Shown: one piece after another, positions 35,292 to 45,791 of the stretch
Position numbering within the stretch: the first letter of the stretch is position 1
Layout: the number at the start of each line of letters is the position of its first letter
Assembly (NCBI RefSeq): GCF_022398315.1
Contig: NZ_JAKEVF010000008.1
Coordinates: forward strand, 1-49,264
Direction of reading: 5' to 3'
DNA from: Shewanella sp. Isolate11
Lineage (GTDB): Bacteria > Pseudomonadota > Gammaproteobacteria > Enterobacterales > Shewanellaceae
DNA length: 49,264 nt
Position numbers and translations under genes: made by a program
The notes under the pieces: generated by a model
Told to the model about the DNA's origin: nothing
Seen by the model: only the letters and a program-made list of their open reading frames with translations
Database searches by the model: none

Positions 35292-36278
35292 ATGAAGTTA
35301 GCAAGTTATGATAATGGCCGCCGTGATGGCCAACTAATGCTTGTGAGTAAGGATTTGACTAAAGCCGTTGCCGTGCCAGCAATTGCTCACACTATGCAAC
35401 AGCTATTAGACACATGGGATCTGCTTCAGCCACAACTTCAAGAGCTTTACGAAGCGCTTAACGCAGGCATGTTAGATAATGCGGTAGAGTTTGATGAAGC
35501 CAAATGCTTATCGCCACTGCCACGTGCTTATCAATGGGCCGATGGTAGTGCGTATGTAAACCACGTTGAGCTGGTTCGTAAGGCGCGTGGCGCCGAAATG
35601 CCTGAAACATTTTGGACCGACCCATTGGTTTACCAAGGCGGATCTGATTGCTTTATCGCACCTAAGGCTGATATTGAACTTGCCAGCGAAGAGTGGGGCA
35701 TCGATTTTGAATCTGAAGTGGCCGTGATCACTGACGATGTGCCTATGGGCATCGAGACCGCTTCTGCGGCTGAGCACATCAAGCTGTTGATGTTGGTCAA
35801 CGACGTTTCATTACGTAACCTTATCCCTGCTGAGTTGGCTAAAGGCTTTGGTTTTTTCCAAGCTAAGCCTTCAAGCAGCTTTTCTCCTGTCGCTGTGACG
35901 CCTGATGAGCTGGACGGCAAATGGCAAGACAGTAAAGTACACCTGCCACTGATCACCCATTTAAATGGTGAACTGTTTGGTCAACCTAACTGTGGTGTAG
36001 ATATGACGTTTAACTTTAGTCAGTTGATTAGTCATTTTGCTAAGACTCGTCCATTGGGTGCCGGCGCGATTATTGGCTCTGGAACAATTTCAAACTATGA
36101 CCGCAGCGCGGGCTCAAGCTGCCTAGCTGAAACTCGTATGCTGGAAACGATTGCCGATGGTAAGCCTTCAACGTCATTTATGCGTTTTGGTGACCGAGTG
36201 CGTATCGAAATGTTGGATGAAAACCAACAATCTATCTTCGGTTCTATTGACCAGCAAGTTGTGCAGTACAAAGGTTAA
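35292..36278 (+). CDS. Fumarylacetoacetate hydrolase family protein
   Basis: A 328-residue FAH-fold hydrolase that should split fumarylacetoacetate to fumarate and acetoacetate, the last step of tyrosine breakdown. MKLASYDNGRRDGQLMLVSKD start, YQGGSDCFIAPKADIELASEEWGIDFESEVAVITDDVPMG carries the metal-binding Glu/Asp, then LVNDVSLRNLIP and GAGAIIGSGTISN near 265-277. AGGAGT precedes the ATG. It is followed by maleylacetoacetate isomerase, the preceding enzyme in the pathway. The terminator between them reduces but need not abolish co-transcription. Confidence 0.9.
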   Translation: MKLASYDNGRRDGQLMLVSKDLTKAVAVPAIAHTMQQLLDTWDLLQPQLQELYEALNAGMLDNAVEFDEAKCLSPLPRAYQWADGSAYVNHVELVRKARGAEMPETFWTDPLVYQGGSDCFIAPKADIELASEEWGIDFESEVAVITDDVPMGIETASAAEHIKLLMLVNDVSLRNLIPAELAKGFGFFQAKPSSSFSPVAVTPDELDGKWQDSKVHLPLITHLNGELFGQPNCGVDMTFNFSQLISHFAKTRPLGAGAIIGSGTISNYDRSAGSSCLAETRMLETIADGKPSTSFMRFGDRVRIEMLDENQQSIFGSIDQQVVQYKG

Positions 36279-36298
36279 TTTGCAGCTGTTATAGCTTA

Positions 36299-36326
36299 GG
36301 GGGCGACGTATGTTCGCCCCCTTTTT
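36299..36326 (+). terminator. Terminator between the hydrolase gene and maiA
   Basis: GGGGGCGA (36299-36306) pairs with TCGCCCCC (36314-36321) around a 7-base loop and is followed by TTTTT. maiA starts only 13 bases later, so this is probably a partial terminator within the pathway unit. Confidence 0.88.
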
Positions 36327-36338
36327 GTAAGGAGACAA

Positions 36339-36986
36339 ATGATGAAGTTACTTGGCTACTGGCGTTCAAGCGCGGCATATCGAGTTCGAATTGCGCTGAA
36401 TTTGAAAGGGATCGATGTTGAACACAGCTCGGTTCATTTAGTTAAAGAGGGAGGTGAGCAACATAAAGCCGATTATGCGGCATTAAATCCACATGAGTTG
36501 GTTCCCACCTTAATCGATGCAGAAGAAGACTTAGTCTTCTCGCAATCATTGGCCATGATTGAGTACCTTGAGGAGCGTTATCCGCAAGCCCCTTTATTAC
36601 CTAGCAGTGCCAAAGAACGTGCGTTAGTACGTGCAATGGCGTTATCTGTCGCTTGTGAGATCCACCCGCTTAATAATTTGCGGGTATTACAGTATTTAAC
36701 CGGGCCAATGAAACTGGATGAGGCGAGTAAAACTGCCTGGTATCACCATTGGATCCATCAAGGCTTTGCGGCGCTAGAGAAGCAGCTGGAGCAATATTCA
36801 GGTCGTTACTGTTTTGGTGATAATGTCACCTTAGTTGATCTGTGCCTTATTCCTCAGGTGTATAACGCTAATCGATTTGCCGTGGATCTTACTGCTTATC
36901 CTCATATCCGTCGTATCTGGGACAATTGCCATCAGCTTGAGGCATTTGTAAACGCTGCTCCAGAACAACAAGCCGATGCTTGCTAA
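36339..36986 (+). CDS. maiA: Maleylacetoacetate isomerase
   Basis: A zeta-class glutathione S-transferase that isomerises maleylacetoacetate to fumarylacetoacetate. 215 residues: YWRSSAAYRVRIALNLKGI is the zeta signature SSxxxRVRIAL with the catalytic Ser, followed by NPHELVPTLID, FSQSLAMIEYLEERYP and the helical domain GRYCFGDNVTLVDLCLIPQVYNANRF. GGAG lies just before paired ATGs at 36339 and 36342; either may be used. Confidence 0.95.
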   Translation: MMKLLGYWRSSAAYRVRIALNLKGIDVEHSSVHLVKEGGEQHKADYAALNPHELVPTLIDAEEDLVFSQSLAMIEYLEERYPQAPLLPSSAKERALVRAMALSVACEIHPLNNLRVLQYLTGPMKLDEASKTAWYHHWIHQGFAALEKQLEQYSGRYCFGDNVTLVDLCLIPQVYNANRFAVDLTAYPHIRRIWDNCHQLEAFVNAAPEQQADAC

Positions 36987-36995
36987 ATTTAGTTA

Positions 36996-37886
36996 TTAAC
37001 GGTTTTGCATTAGAAAATCGACGAAGGCTCGATCTGCTATGCCCACGGGACGTTCTTTGTTCCAAGCGATATGCAGATCGAGATACACCGCAGGAGAGAA
37101 GGGTAAAGCGAGAATATTGTCGCGCTGCTCGATCACCATCTCCAGTACGCTGGTAATGGCATAGCCTTGAGACACAATCTGTTTAATCAGGTTAATCAAG
37201 TTGGTTTCAAAGGCGATATTGACATCGAGATCTAATAATTTTGCCTGAGCCAACATCCATTCTCGGTGGAAGTAACCGGGCTTGAACATCACTAATTCAT
37301 GCTCGAAAAACTGCTTCAGAGTCACGTTTTTCTGCACTGCCAGTGGATGGTCTTCACCCACGGCAACCACCATCTGCTCTCTGAGTAACAAGTGACTGTC
37401 AAAATTAGCCTGCAAGTCTTGCCCAGTAATGATGGCGATATCTACCTCTTCATTTTGCAGCATACGCAAACTATCGCGGGTTCCGCCTTCGAACAGTGAC
37501 AACTTAAGATCGGGATAATGATGGCGAAAGGCCATTAAGCGAGATGGCAAATAATAGGACCCCAGCATTCCAGGCACCGCAATTCTGACTTCGCCTTTGG
37601 TGAGATTTGCCATCGATTTTATTTGCGCTTCGGCTTGTTTAACCTGCTTGATGATCAGCTTGGCATGCTGATGTAGCGCCTCACCTTCGGCGGTCAATGT
37701 GAGACGGCTGCCATCTTGACCTCGATAATGTCGATTACGATTTATCAAGGTAACGCCTAAATCGGTTTCGAGACGTTTGATACTCTGACTCAGTGCGGGC
37801 TGAGCGATGTTGAGCTGTTTCGCCGCGAGGGTGAAACTGCCTTTAGTGGCTAACGCATCGAACTGTTTTAGTTGTTTGATATCCAT
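36996..37886 (-). CDS. LysR-family transcriptional regulator
   Basis: A 296-residue LysR-type regulator. MDIKQLKQFDALATKGSFTLAAKQLNIAQPALSQSIKRLETDLGVTLI forms the helix-turn-helix, RLTLTAEGEAL the wing. Effector domain from about 93: GEVRIAVPGMLGSYYLP, then VDIAIITGQDL and VAVGEDHPLA. Convergent with maiA (9-base gap) and divergent from the MFS gene, with a LysR box in the gap. The MFS exporter and itself are the likely targets. Confidence 0.92.
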   Translation of the reverse strand: MDIKQLKQFDALATKGSFTLAAKQLNIAQPALSQSIKRLETDLGVTLINRNRHYRGQDGSRLTLTAEGEALHQHAKLIIKQVKQAEAQIKSMANLTKGEVRIAVPGMLGSYYLPSRLMAFRHHYPDLKLSLFEGGTRDSLRMLQNEEVDIAIITGQDLQANFDSHLLLREQMVVAVGEDHPLAVQKNVTLKQFFEHELVMFKPGYFHREWMLAQAKLLDLDVNIAFETNLINLIKQIVSQGYAITSVLEMVIEQRDNILALPFSPAVYLDLHIAWNKERPVGIADRAFVDFLMQNR

Positions 37887-37918
37887 AGCTTTTTATCTTC
37901 AGTTGCACTTTATCTATT

Positions 37919-37937
37919 ATTGAATTAGGAACCCAAT
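37919..37937. promoter_or_regulatory. LysR-type box in the divergent lysR-MFS gap
   Basis: ATTG-N11-CAAT, a fuller form of the T-N11-A LysR motif, sits 33 bases before the lysR start and about 110 before the MFS start. Position and form suit an autoregulatory and activator site. Confidence 0.55.
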
Positions 37938-38046
37938 CACTTTGCCATAATCAAAAAGTATGGACATCATAAAAATAATCTATTTTTGTTATGTTAATTC
38001 GGGTGCTAGCCTTTGTCTATCGGGTAAAACATAAAGTGTGTCACAG

Positions 38047-39261
38047 ATGAGTCAGCAGCAGTTACAAACACGTTTAATATGGGGGTTATCCATCGCCTCT
38101 GTCATTGTGTATATCAACCTGTACTTAGTGCAGGGGATGCTGCCACTTATTGCGTCCAGTTTTAATGTTTCGCCTGCACACGCGACCTTATTGTTGTCCG
38201 TAACCAGCTTTTCTATGGCATTTTCACTGCTGTTTTATGCCACCTTGTCTGACAAAATTGGTCGACGCTTACCTCTGCTATGGAGCTTAGGTCTGTTAGT
38301 GGTTGTCGATCTGCTGCTTATTTTTGTTAGCGACTTCAGTAGCCTCATCGCTGTGCGTCTTATTCAAGGGGCGCTACTTGCTGCGGTGCCAGCCATTGCG
38401 ATGGCTTACTTTAAAGATATGCTGGATAAATCCGTATTATTAAAAGCTGGAGCTATCTTCATTGCTGCCAATAGTTTAGGGGGGATTGGTGGGCGTTTGC
38501 TCGGTGGAGCCATGACTCAATACCTTAACTGGCAGCCTTCAATGTTGCTGCTAACGACGATAACTGCCTTGGGTGTGCTCTGTGTTATGGGGTTATTACC
38601 TAATCGAGACAAAGTGCGCAGTGAGCGTTCGTCTAAGGTCACTTTTGGTCGACAGGATTTAAAAGGCTTTTGGTCACATTTAACGGATCGCACCATGGTG
38701 AAGCTGTATCTATTAGGTGCACTGGCATTTATGGTGATGGTGAATCAGTTTAGTTATATTCAACTGCATTTGATGGCTGCACCATTTCATTGGGGGCGTT
38801 TCGAAGTCACGTTGATTTTCCTCTGTTATCTCAGTGGAACCTATGCTTCATTTCGCTCGGCTAATTGGGTCAATCGCTTAGGACGTCAGCCGCTGTTTGT
38901 TATCTCAAGTATGATGATGTGCGTTGGTAGTATGGTAACGCTGCTTGACACTAGCGTGGCGATTATCTGTGGCTTCCTATTATCGAGCTTTGGCTTTTTT
39001 ACTTTTCACAGCGTATGTAATGCTTGGGTGGCTCAGCGTGCCCAGCAGCACAGAGCCAAAGCCACAGCTTTGTATCTGTGCAGTTATTACTTAGGCGCTG
39101 CTATCGGCGGGCCATACTTGCTACCTTTCTGGAACCACTGGGGTTGGAGCGGCGTGGTCTTCGGCAGCATCATATTGTTATCGGGCGTGGTGGTGTTGGT
39201 GGCAATGATGGCGCGCGCAACAAAACGCACTATGGATCCCTTTGTGGATGTTACTGGATAA
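38047..39261 (+). CDS. Major facilitator superfamily transporter (DHA1, YnfM-like)
   Basis: A 404-residue permease with about twelve membrane helices. YLVQGMLPLIASSFNVSPAHATLLLSV in helices 1-2 and the loop LSDKIGRRLPLLW (motif A, DxxGRR) mark the DHA1 drug/sugar efflux group; IQGALLAAVPAIAMAYF is close to YnfM. A GTG nine bases upstream (38038) is an alternative start; neither has a clear ribosome site. Substrate unknown. Its last 11 bases overlap the 3' end of dctD on the other strand. Confidence 0.87.
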   Translation: MSQQQLQTRLIWGLSIASVIVYINLYLVQGMLPLIASSFNVSPAHATLLLSVTSFSMAFSLLFYATLSDKIGRRLPLLWSLGLLVVVDLLLIFVSDFSSLIAVRLIQGALLAAVPAIAMAYFKDMLDKSVLLKAGAIFIAANSLGGIGGRLLGGAMTQYLNWQPSMLLLTTITALGVLCVMGLLPNRDKVRSERSSKVTFGRQDLKGFWSHLTDRTMVKLYLLGALAFMVMVNQFSYIQLHLMAAPFHWGRFEVTLIFLCYLSGTYASFRSANWVNRLGRQPLFVISSMMMCVGSMVTLLDTSVAIICGFLLSSFGFFTFHSVCNAWVAQRAQQHRAKATALYLCSYYLGAAIGGPYLLPFWNHWGWSGVVFGSIILLSGVVVLVAMMARATKRTMDPFVDVTG

Positions 39262-40618
39262 AGGTTTTGCGGTTTAAGCCAAATTTCTGCATTTTGTCAT
39301 AAAGTGTTTTTCTGGGCAGTTCCAGTTGTTCCATGGTCTGCTTGATACTGCCTTTATTAGCGCTCAATGCTTCTTCGATTAATAGCCTTTCAAAGAACTC
39401 AACCCGCTGTTGCAGTGACATGCTACTGGTCAGCAGATCGCTTTGTCCTAGCGTGGTGGCAAATGCGGCTTCTGCGCCTAAAAGGACATAACGTTCGGCG
39501 AGGTTTCGCAGCTCGCGAACATTACCCGGCCAATCGTGAGACACTAATTGAGCTGTATATTCGGCATTCAGTGGGATAAGTGCCTTGTGATAACGAGCCG
39601 AAGCGACGCGGGCAAAGTGTAAAAACAGTAAGCCAATATCTTCTCTTCGATCTCTCAGGGCAGGGATAGCCACGGTGACCAGATTAAGCCGATAAAGCAA
39701 ATCTTGACGAAATTCGCCGGTGTCACAGAGTGCCTTAAGATCAACTTTGGTGGCGGCAATAACTCGAATATCCAGCTCTATTGATTTATTCGAGCCAAGT
39801 CGCTCTACCTTCCTGTCTTCTAACACGCGTAATAATTTAACTTGTAATGACAGCGGTGTACTCTCGATTTCATCGAGAAATAGAGTACCGCCGTTAGCGT
39901 ATTCAAATTTACCGATACGGGTTTTGTCTGCGCCGGTGAAGGCGCCAGACTCTGCGCCAAATAACTCACTTTCAATAATGGTTTCTGGGATGGCGCCACA
40001 GTTAATGGCAACAAAATTCGCCTCGCTACGTGGGCTATGGTCGTGAAGATAACGCGCCACTAGCTCTTTACCAGTGCCCGTTTCACCTTCAATCAGGACA
40101 TCTGCTGGCATATCGATCACTTGGTGAATGATATGACGCATCTGCTTGATCCCCGCACTGTGACCTAAGATCCGTGGTCCAGGTGTACTTTGGGATTCTA
40201 GCTCACGTTTTAAGCTACGGTTTTCTAAGGTTAGGCTGCGTTTTTCGAGCGCGCGTTTGGCAATATCGAGCATGTGTTCATTATTGAACGGTTTTTCGAT
40301 AAAGTCGTAGGCGCCTTGCTTTAATGATTGTACCGCCATCGCGATATCGCCATGTCCTGTCAGTAAAATCACCGGAATATCTTTATCATGTTCCAGTAAC
40401 AGGTTCATCAAGGTTAAGCCGTCAATATCAGGCATATTAACATCGGAGATCACTATTCCAGGCCAATTGTCCGTAAGGGCATTGGCTAACACGCGAGGTT
40501 GAGTGATGGAGATTGCGCGATAAGATTCGAGGTTAAATAGTTGCACCAGCGCTGAGCCAATTAACGGCTCATCATCGACAATCACTATGTCATATTGAGA
40601 AAGATCTAAGTCTGTCAT
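39251..40618 (-). CDS. dctD: C4-dicarboxylate response regulator DctD, sigma-54 activator
   Basis: A 455-residue NtrC-type regulator. Receiver domain 1-125: DIVIVDDEPLIG, phospho-Asp in VISDVNMPDIDG (about 56), Thr in LLTGHGD, Lys in DFIEKPF. AAA+ domain with GETGTGKELVARYLHD, the sigma-54-contacting ESGAFTGADK at about 224, and GGTLFLDEIES. C-terminal Fis-type helix-turn-helix NKGSIKQTMEQLELPRKTLYDKMQKF. It overlaps the dctB stop by one base (TAATG). Likely target: the sigma-54 promoter before dctP. Confidence 0.93.
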   Translation of the reverse strand: MTDLDLSQYDIVIVDDEPLIGSALVQLFNLESYRAISITQPRVLANALTDNWPGIVISDVNMPDIDGLTLMNLLLEHDKDIPVILLTGHGDIAMAVQSLKQGAYDFIEKPFNNEHMLDIAKRALEKRSLTLENRSLKRELESQSTPGPRILGHSAGIKQMRHIIHQVIDMPADVLIEGETGTGKELVARYLHDHSPRSEANFVAINCGAIPETIIESELFGAESGAFTGADKTRIGKFEYANGGTLFLDEIESTPLSLQVKLLRVLEDRKVERLGSNKSIELDIRVIAATKVDLKALCDTGEFRQDLLYRLNLVTVAIPALRDRREDIGLLFLHFARVASARYHKALIPLNAEYTAQLVSHDWPGNVRELRNLAERYVLLGAEAAFATTLGQSDLLTSSMSLQQRVEFFERLLIEEALSANKGSIKQTMEQLELPRKTLYDKMQKFGLNRKTFIQ

Positions 40619-42432
40619 TATTGATTTCCTGACGCGTGAATGGGTAATGAGATGTTAAAAATAGCACCACCTTGGGTTCTATTGGCCACGGTAAGTTGTC
40701 CTTGCATGGCTTCCGCTATCCGTCTCGATATCGATAACCCCAAGCCTAATCCTTGGCGTGAGCTGGTGTAGTAAGGATCGAATATTTTTTCCATCTGGCT
40801 GGCTTCAATACCAACACCTGAATCTTCTATGGTGATATTAAGTCTATCGTCTTGTGCCACGCTGACGATCAGCTCTTTATGTTCACAGGGCTGCATAGCG
40901 ACAATGGCATTACTCATCAGATTGATCAACACCTGTTGTAGTCGGACAGAATCTCCCCAGATATAGGCTTTACTATCAGCATTATTCAATATCAGTGCAA
41001 CCCCTTGCTTATCGACTTCAGGTTGGATAATCGTCAGGGTATCTTGAATACATTTAGCAACGCTGACAGCCTTATCGTTACTGTGGGTCTTACGAGTAAA
41101 ACTCTTAAATTGTGAGACGATGGCGGCAAGCCGGTCGGTTAGTTCGATGATGGTGGTGATATTGTCCGACACTTCATCTAGCTTGCCACGAGCAAGAAAA
41201 GTTTGGGTGTTTTGGGCATAGCTACGAATCGCCGCGAGTGGCTGATTAATCTCGTGGTTAATGCTGGCTGAAAGGCTGCCGATCACGGTTAATTTTGCGG
41301 CTTGAATGAGTTCGTCTTGCGTCTCTTTGAGCTGCATATTGCTGCTTTCTAATGCCTGTGTTCGTTCTTTTACTCGAAACTCTAATTGCTCATGAGCTTG
41401 GCGTAAACGCAGGGTATTTTTGCGCCGTTCTATGGTGTACAACAAAGTTAAGGTCAATAGCAGATACAGCGCGCCATAAAGCAGAAGCAGTGGGGGTAAG
41501 CTATCGAAAATTGGTGCCATTGGCGCCAATACATGTACATTCCAGCCTGCGCTTTGCATTAACATCTGGCTGTCCATATAGCCTGTTGCAGTGCCGTTTT
41601 CTTGATTGATTTTGTAGATCGGAAAGCGGTTATCGCTGAGTGAGTTGTAAGGCGGAAACAGGGTCAATTCATCAATAAGGCGATTGGCGTAACGTCTTGA
41701 GAGTTGAATTTGACGGCTGCGACTCGGAGTCATTGGCACTAATGATTTTAGGCGCCATTGAGGATTGCTCGACAGGAAAATAATATTATCGGGATCGGTG
41801 ATCACGAACTCATAATTATTGGCTCTAGAGATCCCGCTGCCTTGCTGTTCTATTTCGGTAATATCGATTTTAACAACAATGACACCCAGTACAGGTTGTT
41901 CACCTTTAGATGAGTCCAGAGGGTAATTGCTGGCATAGATAGGATAGGAAAAATAATATCCACGTTTGTCTGAGCTAGTTCCCACGGCATAGTAACGGCC
42001 TAATTCTCCTTTAATGGCCTGTTGAAAATAGGGACGAAAGGCATAGTTGGTGCCGATGAAAGAATAGCTTTTATCCCAGTTACTCGCTGCAATGGTATCG
42101 CCTTTAGCATTGACTAAATAGATATCAAGCGCTTCGGTAATGCTTTGGATCTCTTGTAAATAATTATTAAGCGGCGCAATGGTGCTCACATCGTCTTGAT
42201 GTAATAAAGCATCGGCGAGCAGTGGGTTGGTTGATAACACATGGGGAATACTTTGATAACGAGATAATGAGGCCGAAATAGTGGTCATGATCTCTTTCAT
42301 TTGGATTTGCGACTGCTGCTGGGTTTCTTGGTAGCCATGTTCTAAATGAAACCAATAGGCAAAGCGCAATATCACGACCAAGCCAAAGCTGATCAGCAAG
42401 ATAACGCCGAGGTACTTCCTTTTTTTTGACAT
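40618..42432 (-). CDS. dctB: C4-dicarboxylate sensor histidine kinase DctB
   Basis: A membrane sensor kinase of about 604 residues. A first helix at about 8-28 and a second near 305-325 frame a periplasmic double-PAS/Cache domain (YLVNAKGDTIAASNW, YYFSYPIY) that binds dicarboxylates. A coiled coil follows (ERRKNTLRLRQAHEQLEFRV), then the phospho-His in ASINHEINQPLAAIRSYAQ (about 394) and the ATPase boxes INLMSNAIVAM, DSGVGIE and GLGLGLSISR. The start is uncertain: ATG 42432 (MSKKRKYLG) suits the topology, 42447 is possible. An open frame back to 42501 runs through a terminator and is rejected. Confidence 0.9.
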   Translation of the reverse strand: MSKKRKYLGVILLISFGLVVILRFAYWFHLEHGYQETQQQSQIQMKEIMTTISASLSRYQSIPHVLSTNPLLADALLHQDDVSTIAPLNNYLQEIQSITEALDIYLVNAKGDTIAASNWDKSYSFIGTNYAFRPYFQQAIKGELGRYYAVGTSSDKRGYYFSYPIYASNYPLDSSKGEQPVLGVIVVKIDITEIEQQGSGISRANNYEFVITDPDNIIFLSSNPQWRLKSLVPMTPSRSRQIQLSRRYANRLIDELTLFPPYNSLSDNRFPIYKINQENGTATGYMDSQMLMQSAGWNVHVLAPMAPIFDSLPPLLLLYGALYLLLTLTLLYTIERRKNTLRLRQAHEQLEFRVKERTQALESSNMQLKETQDELIQAAKLTVIGSLSASINHEINQPLAAIRSYAQNTQTFLARGKLDEVSDNITTIIELTDRLAAIVSQFKSFTRKTHSNDKAVSVAKCIQDTLTIIQPEVDKQGVALILNNADSKAYIWGDSVRLQQVLINLMSNAIVAMQPCEHKELIVSVAQDDRLNITIEDSGVGIEASQMEKIFDPYYTSSRQGLGLGLSISRRIAEAMQGQLTVANRTQGGAIFNISLPIHASGNQ

Positions 42433-42461
42433 ACAAGGAATATCCATAAAATAGAGCAGAA

Positions 42462-42495
42462 CTGAAACAGGCTCCCTAATGGAAACCTGTTTCAG
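42462..42495 (-). terminator. Terminator after dctPQM
   Basis: On the minus strand CTGAAACAGGTTTCC pairs with GGGAGCCTGTTTCAG over 15 positions (two G-T pairs) around ATTA, followed by TTCTGCTCTATTTT. It lies between the dctM stop and dctB, so it should end most dctPQM transcripts ahead of the sensor-regulator genes. Confidence 0.8.
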
Positions 42496-42527
42496 ACTCA
42501 CTTAATTATTAAGCAAAATCAAGTTAT

Positions 42528-43925
42528 TTAATAACCGTTTAGCTTATCTATATATTCAGGCAGGAATAGTGATATCTGCGGAATGTAGGTGATGAGCGCA
42601 AGAAAAAATAACAGTAAAAATAACCAGGGAATACACGACTGGATCACCCAGCCCATACTGCGGCCCGTTATCCCCGCGGTGACAAACAAATTGAGCCCGA
42701 CCGGCGGCGTGAGCATCCCTATCTCCATGTTAACCACCATGATGATCCCAAGGTGAATGGGGTCAATTCCCAGTTGGGTTGCAATAGGGAATAAAATGGG
42801 CGCCATGATCAATAAGATCGCCGAGGGTTCCATGAAATTACCTGCCGCCAGCAGTAACAAGTTGACGATGATTAAGAACCCCCAAACGGGGAGTCCCATA
42901 CCGACAATGGTTTCGGCGATTAAATGCGGGATCCGCTCAGTAGTCAGAACATGGGCAAACAACATGGCATTAGCAATGATGAACAGCAGCATAATACTGA
43001 CTTTTGCGCCATCACGTACCACATTGCGGATCTCTTTATTGCTTGGTGTTTTAATAAAGCCTATGACCATAAAGCTGAGATTACGTAGCGTCGCTTTTGC
43101 CAATGACTCACCTTTTTCACGCCAGCGGACCTCTTTGAGTGGGCCGATATCGCGATAGCCAAACACCGCGATAAAATAGGCGTAGACACAGGCAACGGCC
43201 GCCGCTTCGGTTGGACTCGCTACACCACCATAAATAGAGCCCAGTACGATAATAATTAATGCTAATCCGCCCATGGCTTTAGCGCTGGACTTGATCAATG
43301 TACCTACGCCAGGGAAGGGGCGTGAAGGTAGCTGTTTAATGCGGGCAACAATGTAGATGGCCAGCATCAATAGCAATCCCATCATCAAACCGGGGATGAG
43401 ACCAGCCATAAACATTCTGGCGGCAGAAACCTCGGTAGCAGCGGCATATACCAACATCACAATTGAAGGCGGGATTAAGATGCCTAATGTACCAGAGGTT
43501 GTAATAACCCCTGCGGCAAACTTTTCTGGGTAGCCTGCACGCACCATTCCTACAATCACGATGGAACCAATGGCTGCAACCGTAGCAGGAGACGAGCCCG
43601 ATACCGCAGCAAACAGCATACAGGCCATGACTGAGGCCATTGCCAGTCCACCACGAATGTGTCCCACGCTGTCCATCGCAAAGTCGATGATCCTTCGGGC
43701 AACACCACCGGTTGACAGAAAGGCAGAGGACAAGATGAAAAAGGGGATCGCCAATAGGGTGTAATGCTCCGAAGTTGATTCATATAGCTTTAGCGCAACG
43801 GAGGCGAGTGAGTCATCGGAGAACAATAAAATGGTCAACATGCTTGAAAAGCCAAGTGCAATGGCGATGGGCATGCCAATTAGCATACAAAGAAATAAAC
43901 TAATAAAGAGGGTCGCAATAGTCAT
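42528..43925 (-). CDS. dctM: TRAP transporter large permease DctM
   Basis: A 465-residue membrane protein with about a dozen helices, the Na+-coupled channel of the dicarboxylate TRAP system. LFISLFLCMLIGMPIAIALG opens it; SGSSPATVAAIGSI and TSGTLGILIPPSIVMLVYA in the first half and GNFMEPSAILLIMAPILFPIA and MEIGMLTPPVGLNLFV in the second are the substrate and ion-site motifs of DctM proteins. It has a polar loop of about 50 residues (around 260-310), longer than in short DctM forms. Coupled to dctQ by TAATG. Confidence 0.95.
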   Translation of the reverse strand: MTIATLFISLFLCMLIGMPIAIALGFSSMLTILLFSDDSLASVALKLYESTSEHYTLLAIPFFILSSAFLSTGGVARRIIDFAMDSVGHIRGGLAMASVMACMLFAAVSGSSPATVAAIGSIVIVGMVRAGYPEKFAAGVITTSGTLGILIPPSIVMLVYAAATEVSAARMFMAGLIPGLMMGLLLMLAIYIVARIKQLPSRPFPGVGTLIKSSAKAMGGLALIIIVLGSIYGGVASPTEAAAVACVYAYFIAVFGYRDIGPLKEVRWREKGESLAKATLRNLSFMVIGFIKTPSNKEIRNVVRDGAKVSIMLLFIIANAMLFAHVLTTERIPHLIAETIVGMGLPVWGFLIIVNLLLLAAGNFMEPSAILLIMAPILFPIATQLGIDPIHLGIIMVVNMEIGMLTPPVGLNLFVTAGITGRSMGWVIQSCIPWLFLLLFFLALITYIPQISLFLPEYIDKLNGY

Positions 43926-44563
43926 TACTTATCTCCTTGGACGTCTGAGTTGTTTTTATTCGTCTCTTGATCGACTAAATGCATACTTTCTTTGGCTTCA
44001 TCGGCAAAGTGGAAGCCGTCGGTTTGACCTCTCACGATGGCGATGGCCAGTTCGATAAAGCGCCAAACCAATAGTGAAAATCCGATCACTAGAATACTTT
44101 GAGAGATCCACAGTGGCACTGCGGGTTCTTCGACATCGATACGTAAATATTCCCAAGCGTTATCAGGATCGAGATGGCTTACGAGGAAATGGGGGAAATC
44201 AATATCTTCCATTGGCACACCAATTTGGTACATCTTGGCTAAATAGTCCCAGCTGCCGATTAAAAACATTACACAGTAGATCAAACAGATCATCACAGCG
44301 ATAAGGGCGGTATATTTACGGCCTGTTTTAGGCAGTTTTTTTACGAAGGCATCGACACCGATATGAGCGCCAACTTTAACGCCATAAGACATTCCAAAAA
44401 GTACAAACCAGCCACACAAGGTTAGGGTTAATTCTTGGATCCATAAGAATCCAGTGTTGAAGAAAAAGCGAGCGATAACCTCAGCAAAGACAAGAATTGT
44501 CATGGCCGAAATCAAAGCATTTAACATGCCTTCTTCGAAATAGGAAAATGCGCGAGAAATCAT
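43925..44563 (-). CDS. dctQ: TRAP transporter small permease DctQ
   Basis: A 212-residue membrane protein with four helices: about 10-30, 45-65 (LTLCGWFVLFGMSYGVKVGAH, the family's W..LFG..YG.K...HI motif), 85-108 and 150-172. The acidic loop GVPMEDIDFPHFLVSHLDPDN between the last helices and a charged C-terminal tail of about 35 residues make it longer than a minimal DctQ. The ATG 44563 has AGGAG five bases upstream. Confidence 0.93.
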   Translation of the reverse strand: MISRAFSYFEEGMLNALISAMTILVFAEVIARFFFNTGFLWIQELTLTLCGWFVLFGMSYGVKVGAHIGVDAFVKKLPKTGRKYTALIAVMICLIYCVMFLIGSWDYLAKMYQIGVPMEDIDFPHFLVSHLDPDNAWEYLRIDVEEPAVPLWISQSILVIGFSLLVWRFIELAIAIVRGQTDGFHFADEAKESMHLVDQETNKNNSDVQGDK

Positions 44564-44637
44564 CAATGCTCCTTAAATGGGAGATAGACCTCATCCTTTA
44601 GGTCTATACCCCATTGATATTGCTAATCTAACGAATG

Positions 44638-45759
<1,122 letters not shown>

Positions 45760-45791
45760 TTACTGATATGTAAACCTTTTGATATCAGTAA
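45760..45791. promoter_or_regulatory. Inverted repeat upstream of the dctP promoter (candidate DctD or other activator site)
   Basis: TTACTGATAT (45760-45769) is the exact reverse complement of ATATCAGTAA (45782-45791), 12 bases apart. It begins 6 bases upstream of the -24 element. Enhancers for sigma-54 activators usually lie further off, so DctD is one candidate and a competing repressor or global regulator another. Confidence 0.55.

Noticed and set aside
39251..39261. 11-bp tail-to-tail overlap of the MFS gene and dctD as a regulatory feature
   Set aside because: Short convergent overlaps are common, and no terminator or special signal was seen in it.
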